Assembly (NCBI GenBank): GCA_029246285.1
Contig: JAQWNW010000085.1
Location: 1 to 35,799 of the forward strand
DNA: 35,799 nucleotides
Reading direction: 5' to 3'
DNA from: Paracoccaceae bacterium
GTDB lineage: Bacteria; Pseudomonadota; Alphaproteobacteria; Rhodobacterales; Rhodobacteraceae
Shown here: positions 8,213 to 16,441 of the stretch, piece after piece
Layout of the letters: each line of letters opens with the position of its first letter
How positions within the stretch are numbered: the first letter of the stretch is position 1
Notes under the pieces: generated by a model
The model's database searches: none
The model's input: only the letters and a program-made list of their open reading frames with translations
Told to the model about the DNA's origin: nothing
Program-made: the position numbers and the translations under genes

Positions 8213-9406
8213 TTAATTTAAATGCTTCAAAATTTTCTCAATCAATCGCTTCGCAACATTTTCCTTAGACATCTTTGGCCAGTTTTCTGTATTCATTTCA
8301 GAAATAAGACTAACTTTGTTACAATTCCCCCCCATCACCCCACTACCCACAGATACATCATTAGCGGCAATCCAATCGCATCCTTTTTTAAGTCTCTTAG
8401 TTCTAGCGTTCTCTAAGATATTTTCACTTTCCGCAGCAAAACCAATTACTAATTTTGGTCTATTTTGTTTCAAATTACTGACATGGCTCAGAATATCTTT
8501 GTTTTCTGCCAAAACTAAAGTGGGAGCTGTTTGACGACTCGATTTTTTAATTTTCTGCCGCTGAACATTTTCAATTTTCCAGTCTGAGACTGCAGCTACA
8601 AAAATAGCTACTTCGGCTGGTAATGCCTCATTAACCGCCGAAAACATCTCATCAGCAGTCTCAACTGTTACTACTTTGACCCCATCGGGATAGTTAACGG
8701 TACCAGGACCACTTATAAAAGTGACATCAGCGCCAAGTCTCACTAAGGCACTTGCAATCGCACTTCCTTGCGCGCCCGAAGACCGGTTACCGATGAACCG
8801 CACCGGATCAATTGCCTCATAGGTTGGGCCAGATGTGATAATAGCATGAATGCTGTTCAAAGGGCCTTGTCTTAAAATACTTTCTGCTTTGTCAGCTATT
8901 TCGTCAGGCTCCGACATTCGACCAGGCCCATAATCCCCACAGGCCATCTTTCCTTCATTTGGACCAATAAACTTCACCCCATCTGAAACAAGTATATCAT
9001 GATTTCTTCTTGTTGATGGGTGATTCCACATTCGCACATTCATTGCTGGTGCAACCAATATCTGCTTATCTGTGGCCATCAAAAGAGTCGAAGCCAAATC
9101 ATTAGCAGCCCCATTAGCCATTTTAGACATTATATCTGCTGTTCCAGGAGCGACGATTATTAAGTCGGCCGATCTTGATAGCTCAATATGACCCATTTCT
9201 GATTCTTCTGTTAAATCAAAAAGGTCGAGATGTACCTTCTGCTCTGATAAAGCGCTGATTGAGAGAGGTGTTACAAATTCCCTCCCACTCCTGGTCAGGC
9301 AGGTACTGACAACGCAACCTCTCTCTCTTAATCGTCTTATCAGCTCCAAAGCCCTGTAAGCAGCAATGCCTCCACCTATAATTAACAAAACACGGCTGCC
9401 AAGCAT
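8213..9406 (-). CDS. coaBC: Bifunctional phosphopantothenoylcysteine decarboxylase / phosphopantothenate-cysteine ligase
   Basis: Catalyses two consecutive steps of coenzyme A synthesis: joining cysteine to 4'-phosphopantothenate, then FMN-dependent decarboxylation to phosphopantetheine. It has 397 residues, standard for the fused enzyme. The N-terminal CoaC domain shows GGGIAAYRALELIRRL, the active-site His73 in MGHIELSR, PAMN (120-123) and the lid Cys156 in MACGDYGPGRM. The C-terminal CoaB domain starts near residue 186 with ITSGPTYEAIDPVRFIGNRS, followed by AAVSDWK and KIKK. The ATG at 9406 has GGAGA about 8 bases upstream. It lies 79 bases behind rpoH2 on the same strand, and that gap shows no terminator-like hairpin with a T-run, so readthrough from rpoH2 is plausible. 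Confidence 0.97.
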   Translation of the reverse strand: MLGSRVLLIIGGGIAAYRALELIRRLRERGCVVSTCLTRSGREFVTPLSISALSEQKVHLDLFDLTEESEMGHIELSRSADLIIVAPGTADIMSKMANGAANDLASTLLMATDKQILVAPAMNVRMWNHPSTRRNHDILVSDGVKFIGPNEGKMACGDYGPGRMSEPDEIADKAESILRQGPLNSIHAIITSGPTYEAIDPVRFIGNRSSGAQGSAIASALVRLGADVTFISGPGTVNYPDGVKVVTVETADEMFSAVNEALPAEVAIFVAAVSDWKIENVQRQKIKKSSRQTAPTLVLAENKDILSHVSNLKQNRPKLVIGFAAESENILENARTKRLKKGCDWIAANDVSVGSGVMGGNCNKVSLISEMNTENWPKMSKENVAKRLIEKILKHLN

Positions 9407-9485
9407 AATGGTTAGTCTCCAAAAAAATATTATTCGTCATTCTTAGGAAAAGTGACCATCTATAGCAAGTGGGGCTTTTGTCGAG

Positions 9486-10361
9486 TTAACTAATCATAAG
9501 TTTAAGAGCATCGTTCGAATTTAAACTTTTGCGCATCTTTGCAAATGCAGCAGCTTCAAGTTGCCGAACTCTTTCTTTAGAAAGGCCCAGTTCTTCTCCC
9601 AAGCTCTCCAATGTTCTTCCACCATCTGACAGCCTTCGTTCGGAAATAATAAATTGTTCTCTCTCATTCAATTTATCCATGGCCCCGCCAACCCATTTTT
9701 TTAATTTTTCCTGCTCATCTGCCGCTTCATATGCGGCTTCTCCTCCTGGGGTATCATCTTCCAAAAGATCTATCCATTCTCTACCATCTTCTTCTGCAGT
9801 CTGAGGGACATTGAGAGAAAAATCTGAGCCGGACAAACGGCCCTGCATCAGCTCAACGGTTTGGAGAGGAACTCCAAGTTCCGAAGCTATCTTCTTATTA
9901 ATCGCGTCTTGTCCAAGATTTAGGCCCAATTCCTCCGATTCCTGCTGAACCTGCGCTTGCACTCTCCTGAGGTTAAAAAATAAAGATTTCTGGTCTGAAG
10001 TGGACCCCGTACGCACTAAAGACCAATTACGCATTACATAATCTTGGATCGAAGCCTTAATCCACCAAACCGCATAAGTTGAGAACCTAACTCCTCTATC
10101 TGGATCAAACTTTTCTGCTGCTTTCATCAATCCAACTGCTGCCTCTTGAACCAAATCATTTTGGGGGGTTCCATACCTTCTAAACTTACTTGCTGTCGAT
10201 ATTGCTAATCTCATGTAAGCCCTGATTAACCTATCCAATGCTTTTTCATCTCGGTTATCACGCCACGCCACTGCTAAGTTATACTCTACATCCGGCTCGA
10301 GCATTTCAGCTTTCATTGCTTGACTTGCCAATGCACTTTTCTCATCAAAATTAGCTATCAT
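9486..10361 (-). CDS. rpoH2: RNA polymerase sigma-32 type factor, RpoHII class
   Basis: An alternative sigma factor of 291 residues for heat-shock or oxidative-stress genes. Region 2 is clear: DLVQEAAVGLMKAAEKFDPD, GVRFSTYAVWWIKASIQDYV. The RpoH box QKSLFFNLRR, unique to sigma-32 proteins, is intact. Region 4.2 ends in TLESLGEELGLSKERVRQLE. The opening SQAMKAEMLEPDVEYNLAVAWRD resembles what I recall of Rhodobacter RpoHII more than RpoHI, so the class call is inferred. An upstream TTG (10379) is possible, but the ATG at 10361 gives the expected N-terminus length. It is divergent from cobU. An ECF-type promoter lies just upstream. In Rhodobacter sphaeroides RpoHII is controlled by RpoE and serves the singlet-oxygen response. 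Confidence 0.92.
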   Translation of the reverse strand: MIANFDEKSALASQAMKAEMLEPDVEYNLAVAWRDNRDEKALDRLIRAYMRLAISTASKFRRYGTPQNDLVQEAAVGLMKAAEKFDPDRGVRFSTYAVWWIKASIQDYVMRNWSLVRTGSTSDQKSLFFNLRRVQAQVQQESEELGLNLGQDAINKKIASELGVPLQTVELMQGRLSGSDFSLNVPQTAEEDGREWIDLLEDDTPGGEAAYEAADEQEKLKKWVGGAMDKLNEREQFIISERRLSDGGRTLESLGEELGLSKERVRQLEAAAFAKMRKSLNSNDALKLMIS

Positions 10362-10403
10362 AATTCCATACTTTCTCAAAAGAAATTGTTTTGTTATATA
10401 AGG

Positions 10404-10431
10404 TATACGTGACCAAAATAATATTGGATCA
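10404..10431 (-). promoter_or_regulatory. ECF (RpoE-ChrR type) promoter for rpoH2
   Basis: Read on the minus strand: TGATCC (10431-10426), 16 bases, then CGTATA (10409-10404), about 43 bases before the rpoH2 ATG. TGATCC with a -10 of CGTAT/TATA kind is the pattern I remember for the RpoE-ChrR (ECF11) family of Rhodobacter and relatives. The position, orientation and target gene all fit. The consensus is from memory. Confidence 0.6.
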
Positions 10432-10437
10432 AATTTT

Positions 10438-10962
10438 ATGACAGTTAAGCCTATGAAAACTTTAATAATCGGCGGTGCAGCCAGTGGAAAATCTGCACAT
10501 GCTGAAGGTTTAGCATCTAACTCAAAGCTTAATAAAATTTATTTGGCTTCAGCAAATATTTATGATGAAGAGATGCAATTAAAGGTAGATAAACACAAAA
10601 TTAGGCGTGGAGATGATTGGACTACAATATCAGAACCCCTAGAGGCAAAAAAAAAGATCGCTAATTTAAATGACAATCAAATAATGTTGTTTGATTGCGC
10701 GACTATGTGGCTAACAAATCAGATGCTCGACAAAGCAGATGTGCAAAGTGAAATCTCACAGTTAATTGATTCTATAATCCTTTCAAAAGGCTCTATAATA
10801 GTAGTATCTAACGAAGTAGGATCGGGAATTGTGCCAGAAAACTCAATGGCTCGGCAATTTAGAGAGCTCCAAGGACTTTTAAATCAAGAGTTGGCCTCCA
10901 TAAGCGACTCAGTGATCCAAGTAATTGCAGGCTTACCATTATTTTTAAAGCAACCTCTATGA
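10438..10962 (+). CDS. cobU: Adenosylcobinamide kinase / adenosylcobinamide-phosphate guanylyltransferase
   Basis: A bifunctional enzyme of the nucleotide-loop step of cobalamin synthesis and salvage: it phosphorylates adenosylcobinamide and then transfers GMP to it. It has 174 residues, normal for CobU/CobP. Visible are the P-loop GGAASGKS (12-19), RRGDDWTTI (about 57-65, which includes the usual GMP-acceptor region), DCATMWLTN, and the family signature SNEVGSGIVPEN followed by FRELQGLLNQELA. The ATG at 10438 has only a weak GGATC upstream; an internal ATG at 10453 would also leave the P-loop intact. It overlaps the next gene in ATGA. The expected partners cobT, cobS and cbiB are not in the window. 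Confidence 0.95.
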   Translation: MTVKPMKTLIIGGAASGKSAHAEGLASNSKLNKIYLASANIYDEEMQLKVDKHKIRRGDDWTTISEPLEAKKKIANLNDNQIMLFDCATMWLTNQMLDKADVQSEISQLIDSIILSKGSIIVVSNEVGSGIVPENSMARQFRELQGLLNQELASISDSVIQVIAGLPLFLKQPL

Positions 10963-11537
10963 CGGATTGGTGGTGGATACGCCATGGACCAACGCATGCA
11001 AAATCTATGGTTGGGTGGAGCGATATTAAGGCAGATCTATCCGATCATGAAACAATTAAGAAACTAAATGAATACCTCCCTAAAAATGCTGACTTAGTTT
11101 CATCGGACTTATCAAGAACAATTGAAACAGCAAATGTAATACAAAATAATCGTAATCGTATTCCTAACGAATTTAATCTAAGAGAATTTAATTTCGGAGA
11201 CTGGGATGGAAAACATTGGGAGGAAATCTCTAAACTAGACCCTAAACTTTCTTATGCTTACTGGTCGACGCCAGGTCATATTTCGCCTCCAAATGGTGAA
11301 AGCTGGAATGCGGCAGCTGAACGAATTAATGAATGTGTTGATAAAATAAGTGAAAGTAATAAAAACTCCGACATTGTTGTGGTAGCTCATTTTGGAGTTA
11401 TATTGACGCAAATTCAACGGGCTTTAAAAATTACACCTTTAAAAGCACTGTCATACAAAATAGATAATTTTTCGGTAACTCGAATTCGGATTTGTAAAAA
11501 GAAGTGGCAAGTTCTTGAAATCAACACGGTGCTATAA
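10959..11537 (+). CDS. Histidine phosphatase family protein, possibly alpha-ribazole phosphatase (CobC-like)
   Basis: A 192-residue phosphoglycerate-mutase-fold phosphatase. The catalytic RHG motif is in WWWIRHGPTHAK at residues 5-14, the second Arg in SSDLSRTIETA, the conserved Glu in LREFNFGDWDGKHWEE, and the second catalytic His in VVVAHFGVI. The start ATG overlaps the cobU stop (ATGA), so the two are translationally coupled. That makes alpha-ribazole-5'-phosphate phosphatase (CobC), which supplies alpha-ribazole to the nucleotide loop, the most likely role. The family is broad and sequence alone cannot fix the substrate. It converges on gshB with a 13-base gap. Confidence 0.85.
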   Translation: MTDWWWIRHGPTHAKSMVGWSDIKADLSDHETIKKLNEYLPKNADLVSSDLSRTIETANVIQNNRNRIPNEFNLREFNFGDWDGKHWEEISKLDPKLSYAYWSTPGHISPPNGESWNAAAERINECVDKISESNKNSDIVVVAHFGVILTQIQRALKITPLKALSYKIDNFSVTRIRICKKKWQVLEINTVL

Positions 11538-11550
11538 ACAAGGCCAGCAA

Positions 11551-12495
11551 TTACATAAAGACCTTACCTTCAATAACTTTCCAAATCATTTCAGCAATAT
11601 TTTCCTTATTAAATCGTTCAAGCTCCTGAATACCCGTGGGCGACGTCACATTGATTTCTGTTAACCAATTACCAATAACATCTATTCCTACAAAAATTTG
11701 ACCTTTTTCCCTTAACAAAGGTCCAATCTGGTCACAAATCTCTTTATCTCTTTGAGAAAGCTTTACTTTTTCGGGACGCCCACCTACGTGCATGTTTGAA
11801 CGCGTTTCTCCTGGGGCTGGAACTCTATTAATTGCTCCGACGGGCTTCCCATCAACCAAAATTACCCTTTTATCCCCTTTAGAAACATCAGGTAAAAATT
11901 GCTGTGCTATTAATGGCTCTCTATTAATACTAGAAAAAAGCTCGTGCAAAGAACTAATATTTTTATCTTTCATACCTAGCCGGAAGACTCCTGCCCCCCC
12001 ATTGCCATAAAGAGGTTTGATTATAATATCTTTATATTTCTCTTTAAATTCTTTCAAAGCTGAAAGATCTCTTGCGATTAATGTGGGAGGAGTTAACTCG
12101 GGAAACTCCAATACAAGCAATTTTTCAGGGTAGTTACGAACCCAGAACGGGTCATTTACTACCAAAACATCACCACTCAATCTGTCTAAAATGTGAGTAT
12201 AGGTAATATAACCCATGTCAAATGGTGGATCTTGACGCAACCAAACCACATCAAAATCACGTAAATTCATCAAATGTTTTTTTCCTAAACTAAAATGATC
12301 GCCTATCTGTCGTCTTACTGTTAAATCATATCCAAAAGCTAAAACATTTCCATTTTCTAATCTCAGGTTTTCAGGGTTATAGTAAAATAACGTATGCCCT
12401 CGTTTTTGAGCCTCCTCGGCCAAGCGAAAAGTGCTGTCTGCATTAATATCTATTGATTGAATCGGGTCCATTTGAAAAGCAACTTTTAATGACAT
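11551..12495 (-). CDS. gshB: Glutathione synthetase
   Basis: The ATP-grasp enzyme that joins gamma-glutamylcysteine and glycine to make glutathione. The 314-residue length matches the bacterial GshB family. Visible are VAFQMDPIQSIDINADSTF at the start, VWLRQDPPFDMGYITYTHIL, NDPFWVRNYPEKL, the ATP-grasp Lys/Gly loop IIKPLYGNGGAGVFR, and the C-terminal metal- and substrate-binding ITEINVTSPTGIQELERF (with LTEINVTSP as the clearest part). The ATG at 12495 has GAGGA 8-9 bases upstream. Other Rhodobacterales that I recall carry a yraN-type gene between rsmI and gshB; here only 114 AT-rich, apparently non-coding bases separate them. Confidence 0.96.
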   Translation of the reverse strand: MSLKVAFQMDPIQSIDINADSTFRLAEEAQKRGHTLFYYNPENLRLENGNVLAFGYDLTVRRQIGDHFSLGKKHLMNLRDFDVVWLRQDPPFDMGYITYTHILDRLSGDVLVVNDPFWVRNYPEKLLVLEFPELTPPTLIARDLSALKEFKEKYKDIIIKPLYGNGGAGVFRLGMKDKNISSLHELFSSINREPLIAQQFLPDVSKGDKRVILVDGKPVGAINRVPAPGETRSNMHVGGRPEKVKLSQRDKEICDQIGPLLREKGQIFVGIDVIGNWLTEINVTSPTGIQELERFNKENIAEMIWKVIEGKVFM

Positions 12496-12609
12496 TAATT
12501 TAGGTCCTCTGTTATTTTACTTTTTTTAAATATGATGAGATCTAATATTCTTACAATACCTTAATTATTACTTTCTAATGTTCCATCCAAAATAAAAAAA
12601 ATATACTTT

Positions 12610-13467
12610 TCAGCTCCCGTTAATCTTCAGGGCAGATTTATAAACTATATTTTTATTAACACCCAAATTTTCGGAAACAATCTTTACTGACTCCTTCAGG
12701 CTATGACTTTTCATTAATTTTTTTAAAGACATATCAATTTCATTCTTACCAACTACTTCCTCAATTCTCGGTGAGATTAATAATACTAACTCCCCTTTTA
12801 AAACATCGTTTTTCAACGATTCTTTAACTTGCAAAGCCGTCCCACGATAAATTGTTTCAAATTTTTTTGTTAACTCACGACATACTACAATTTTTCTTTT
12901 CTCGCCAAGAATCGGGGCCAAATCTTCTATTGTGGACAAGATCCGGCTTGGAGTTTCAAAAAAAATTAAAGTTGTGGAATGTAAATCACATTTATTAAAA
13001 TAGTTTAATTTAGAAAGCTTTTGGCTTGGTAAGAATCCACAAAATGTGAATCTATCGGTTGGCAATCCAGATACAGTAAGAGCCGCTAGCAAAGCAGAAG
13101 GGCCTGGAGAGGCTGTAACCAAAACATCGATATTACTGGCTTCGTTAACAAGTAGATAGCCAGGATCAGAAATCAAAGGCGTTCCCGCATCAGAAACTAA
13201 GGCTACCGAACGCCCTTCTTTCAAAAAATTCATTATCTTAGAAACTTGTTTTTTCGCATTATGATCGTGATATGCAAGTAACCTCACCTTACTGACTGAG
13301 ATTTCATAAATATTCAATAATTTCTTAATCACCCTGGTATCTTCAGCCACAATGACATCAGCTGAGGCCAGTACATCCAAAGCATTTAAAGTTATGTCCC
13401 TTGCTCTTCCGATTGGTATAGATACAATATGTAGCCCTGGATCTAAAGACTTAACTTGATAATACAA
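12610..13467 (-). CDS. rsmI: 16S rRNA (cytidine(1402)-2'-O)-methyltransferase
   Basis: A SAM-dependent enzyme that 2'-O-methylates C1402 in the decoding centre of 16S rRNA. It has 285 residues. The tetrapyrrole-methylase fold is evident from GLHIVSIPIGRARDITLNAL, the VIVAEDTRVIKKLL motif, AYHDHN, VALVSDAGTPLISDPGYLL and ASPGPSALLAALTVSGLPTD. The C-terminal helical region is present. The start is TTG at 13467 with AGAAGGA about 8 bases upstream; no in-frame ATG is nearby. It is divergent from glnD across a 193-base AT-rich gap that must hold both promoters. gshB follows downstream on the same strand. Confidence 0.95.
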   Translation of the reverse strand: MYYQVKSLDPGLHIVSIPIGRARDITLNALDVLASADVIVAEDTRVIKKLLNIYEISVSKVRLLAYHDHNAKKQVSKIMNFLKEGRSVALVSDAGTPLISDPGYLLVNEASNIDVLVTASPGPSALLAALTVSGLPTDRFTFCGFLPSQKLSKLNYFNKCDLHSTTLIFFETPSRILSTIEDLAPILGEKRKIVVCRELTKKFETIYRGTALQVKESLKNDVLKGELVLLISPRIEEVVGKNEIDMSLKKLMKSHSLKESVKIVSENLGVNKNIVYKSALKINGS

Positions 13468-13625
13468 ATTGCGATCCTTCTAAGAATATTTACTTACGCT
13501 CGATAACAGCTTACTTTTATATTATCCATTATATTATAAGGTATACTAATCCAAATTTAAAAATGCCAAACGAGAACGTCTTTACAAAAAAATTTGACAA
13601 ATAAAAGAATTCCAGAATTTTAACT

Positions 13626-13634
13626 TGTTATAAT
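13626..13634 (+). promoter_or_regulatory. Extended -10 promoter for glnD-murJ
   Basis: TGTTATAAT, an extended -10 (TG-N-TATAAT) with a perfect TATAAT at 13629-13634, 27 bases before the glnD start. No good -35 is placed 17 bases upstream, as expected for an extended -10 promoter. A TTGACA occurs 29 bases upstream of the TATAAT, which is too far to pair with it. The transcript leader would be about 20 bases. Confidence 0.5.
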
Positions 13635-13660
13635 CAACAAAATAGAGAGTTAGCAATATT

Positions 13661-16441
13661 TTGAAAACAGCCAACAAAATTAGTTTATCTACCAAAACGA
13701 GCGCTGCTACAAATCAAGATAATGAGCAATTATATGATAAAATATGTTTAACCTTACATTCTTCAGATAGCGCCAAACAAAAACGACAAAAATTTGTAAA
13801 ATTCCTTCGAGAACACATACAAACCAATTATAAGATATTACAATCTGAATTTGAAAATAAAAATATTTCTTTTTCCAGCTTATCGAACAGTATCATTAAA
13901 GAAACTGATTTGATCATCAGCACAACGTTTAAATTGGCAACTTCAAACTTACATCCAGCACCAACACCAACGGAAGCCGAACGCTTGTCAATTATTGCTG
14001 TTGGCGGTTATGGAAGGGGAGAAATGGCTCCCTTTTCAGATGTAGATATATTATTTCTTACGCCGTATAAAACCACACCCTGGACTGAAAATGTCATTGA
14101 AAGTATGCTATATATTTTATGGGATCTAAAACTCCAAATTGGACATGCCACAAGATCTATAGATGAGTGCATTCTTCTTGGACAGAAAGATTTCACAATA
14201 AGAACGTCTTTACTGGAAACAAGACCAATTTGTGGCGATAAAAACTTAGGAAATGAATTAACTACTCGTCTTTGGAATGAACTGTTTCAGTCAAGCACAA
14301 CTGAATTTATTACCGCTAAATTAAAAGAACGGGCAACCCGCCATAAAAAGCATGGGGAAAATAGATACTTATTAGAACCAAACATAAAAGAGGGTAAAGG
14401 GGGGTTGCGAGATCTGCAATCGTTGTTTTGGATTGCAAAATATATTCATCACGTCGAAAAACCTTTAGAGCTAATTCAAAAAGGGGTTTTTAACGATCAG
14501 GAATATACCAAATTTGTAAATGCGAACAACTTTCTTTGGCAAGTAAGATGTCATCTGCACTTTCTTAATAATAAAGCGTCAGAGCAGTTAAATTTTGATT
14601 CACAATTTGAAATTGCAAAACGACTCTCATATCAGGATTTGGATGGCCGTTTAGCAGTTGAGCATTTTATGCAGGATTATTTTAAACATGCCACGTGTGT
14701 TGGAGAATTAACACGCATTTTTTTAACCGATTTAGAAGCTCGCCATGTAAAAAAACAACCAAATGTTAGACAAATACTACGCTCTGCTGGAAAACGTCTC
14801 ACAACGAAACTAAATCCGCTGTTTAAACTTCAACACAATCGAATCAATGTTATTAAAGACGACACTTTTTCAAGCCACCCAATCAATATATTCATCATTT
14901 TTGATGAAGCTCTACGAACAGGTTATTTAATTCACCCTAACGCTATGCGTCTCATAACATCTAACATAAGATTTATTGATGATTCCTTGAGACAGAATGC
15001 CAATGCTCAAACAATATTTTTAAATCTATTGTTGGAAAGGGGAAATCCTGTACGAGCATTAAGACGCATGAATGAACTAGGAGTATTATCTTCATTCATC
15101 CCCGAATTTGAACCTATTGTAGCAATGATGCAATTTAACGTTTATCATCATTATACCGTTGATGAGCATACCATTCAATGCATTGAAAACTTAGCCTTAC
15201 TTGAGCAAAATCAGTTAGTTGAAGATCTTCCTGTCGCATCGGATATCTTAAAAAAAGGGCTAAACAGGCGGGTATTATATTTAGCGTTACTATTACACGA
15301 CATTGGAAAAGGTAGAACAGAGGATCATTCCAAGCTCGGCAGTAAACTTGCTTCTAAAGTTTGTATTAGACTTAAATTAAAAAAATCAGAAAGTGACCTC
15401 ATTGAATGGTTAGTTAAGAACCATTTATTGATGTCCGATGTTGCTCAAAAGAGAGACCTGAGTGATCCTAGGACAGTTCGAGATTTTGCAAGGCTCGTGG
15501 AAAGCAGAACAAAATTAAAATTATTAACCGTTTTAACAGTTTGTGACATTCGAGGAGTTGGTCCAGGCGTGTGGAATAATTGGAAAGCTCAGCTACTAAG
15601 AAATCTTTATTTTTTGACATACAATGCATTAAGTTCAGGGATGAAAGATACTGGTGATGTCATTACAGAAGAGCAATCAAAAAGTAGTCTTACACAAAAG
15701 TTAAACGGATGGGAGCCAAAGGAAATAGAAAAAGAGCTTGGCAGACATTATAAATCTTACTGGCAAGGATTAGATTTGAGCACTCAATTTGTGATGGCAA
15801 AATTACTTCGGCATATATCCAACGCTGAAATGAAAATAGAGCTGGATTTAGACCCCGAAAAAGATGCTACGAGGGTCTGTTTCGTAATGCCAGACCATCC
15901 AGGAATATTTTCGAGACTGGCTGGTGCAGTTGCTTTAGCAGGTGCAAATGTTGTTGATGCACGTACCTATACTAGCTCGGATGGCTTTGCCACGGCTGTA
16001 TTTTGGCTTCAGGATAAAAATATGAGTCCTTACAAAGAAGAACAGTTCCCAAAGTTAAACTCAGCGATCAAAAATAGTCTTTCTGGAAGTGTTCTTTCCT
16101 CCGAAGCTTTTAAAATTCGTGACAAAGTCAAGAAGCGAGAACGTGATTTCCAGGTTCCAACCGAAATTTTATTTGATAATGATGGTTCAGAAATTTATAC
16201 GATTATTGAAGTCGACACTCGAGACAGACCTGGATTGCTTTTTGATCTAACACGAACTATTTCAGGAGCTAATATTTATATAGCATCTGCAGTTATTGCA
16301 ACATACGGCTTGCAAGCAGTAGATGTATTCTACGTAAAAGATATGTTTGGATTGAAATTACATTCTAAATCAAAACAACAATCATTAGAAAAAAAATTGC
16401 TGAAGGCGATTGAATTCGGGACAAAAAGGGCTTCAGCATGA
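13661..16441 (+). CDS. glnD: [Protein-PII] uridylyltransferase / uridylyl-removing enzyme
   Basis: The glutamine sensor of nitrogen control: it uridylylates PII proteins when glutamine is low and removes UMP when it is high. It has 926 residues, the usual length. Domain order: nucleotidyltransferase with GGYGRGEMAPFSDVDILFL starting at residue 115 (GG and DxD metal site); the GlnD linker (KEGKGGLRDLQSLFWIAKY); the HD phosphohydrolase with LLHDIGKGRTEDHS (His546, Asp547); and two C-terminal ACT domains near residues 735-810 (PDHPGIFSRLAGAV) and 845-920 (TRDRPGLLFDLTRTI) that bind glutamine. The start is TTG at 13661, with GAGAG somewhat distant. It overlaps murJ in ATGA, so the two are coupled. 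Confidence 0.96.
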   Translation: MKTANKISLSTKTSAATNQDNEQLYDKICLTLHSSDSAKQKRQKFVKFLREHIQTNYKILQSEFENKNISFSSLSNSIIKETDLIISTTFKLATSNLHPAPTPTEAERLSIIAVGGYGRGEMAPFSDVDILFLTPYKTTPWTENVIESMLYILWDLKLQIGHATRSIDECILLGQKDFTIRTSLLETRPICGDKNLGNELTTRLWNELFQSSTTEFITAKLKERATRHKKHGENRYLLEPNIKEGKGGLRDLQSLFWIAKYIHHVEKPLELIQKGVFNDQEYTKFVNANNFLWQVRCHLHFLNNKASEQLNFDSQFEIAKRLSYQDLDGRLAVEHFMQDYFKHATCVGELTRIFLTDLEARHVKKQPNVRQILRSAGKRLTTKLNPLFKLQHNRINVIKDDTFSSHPINIFIIFDEALRTGYLIHPNAMRLITSNIRFIDDSLRQNANAQTIFLNLLLERGNPVRALRRMNELGVLSSFIPEFEPIVAMMQFNVYHHYTVDEHTIQCIENLALLEQNQLVEDLPVASDILKKGLNRRVLYLALLLHDIGKGRTEDHSKLGSKLASKVCIRLKLKKSESDLIEWLVKNHLLMSDVAQKRDLSDPRTVRDFARLVESRTKLKLLTVLTVCDIRGVGPGVWNNWKAQLLRNLYFLTYNALSSGMKDTGDVITEEQSKSSLTQKLNGWEPKEIEKELGRHYKSYWQGLDLSTQFVMAKLLRHISNAEMKIELDLDPEKDATRVCFVMPDHPGIFSRLAGAVALAGANVVDARTYTSSDGFATAVFWLQDKNMSPYKEEQFPKLNSAIKNSLSGSVLSSEAFKIRDKVKKRERDFQVPTEILFDNDGSEIYTIIEVDTRDRPGLLFDLTRTISGANIYIASAVIATYGLQAVDVFYVKDMFGLKLHSKSKQQSLEKKLLKAIEFGTKRASA

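Noticed and set aside
13594-13634. TTGACA near 13594 as the -35 of the glnD promoter
   Set aside because: It is 29 bases from the TATAAT, too far to act with it; the extended -10 explains the site better.
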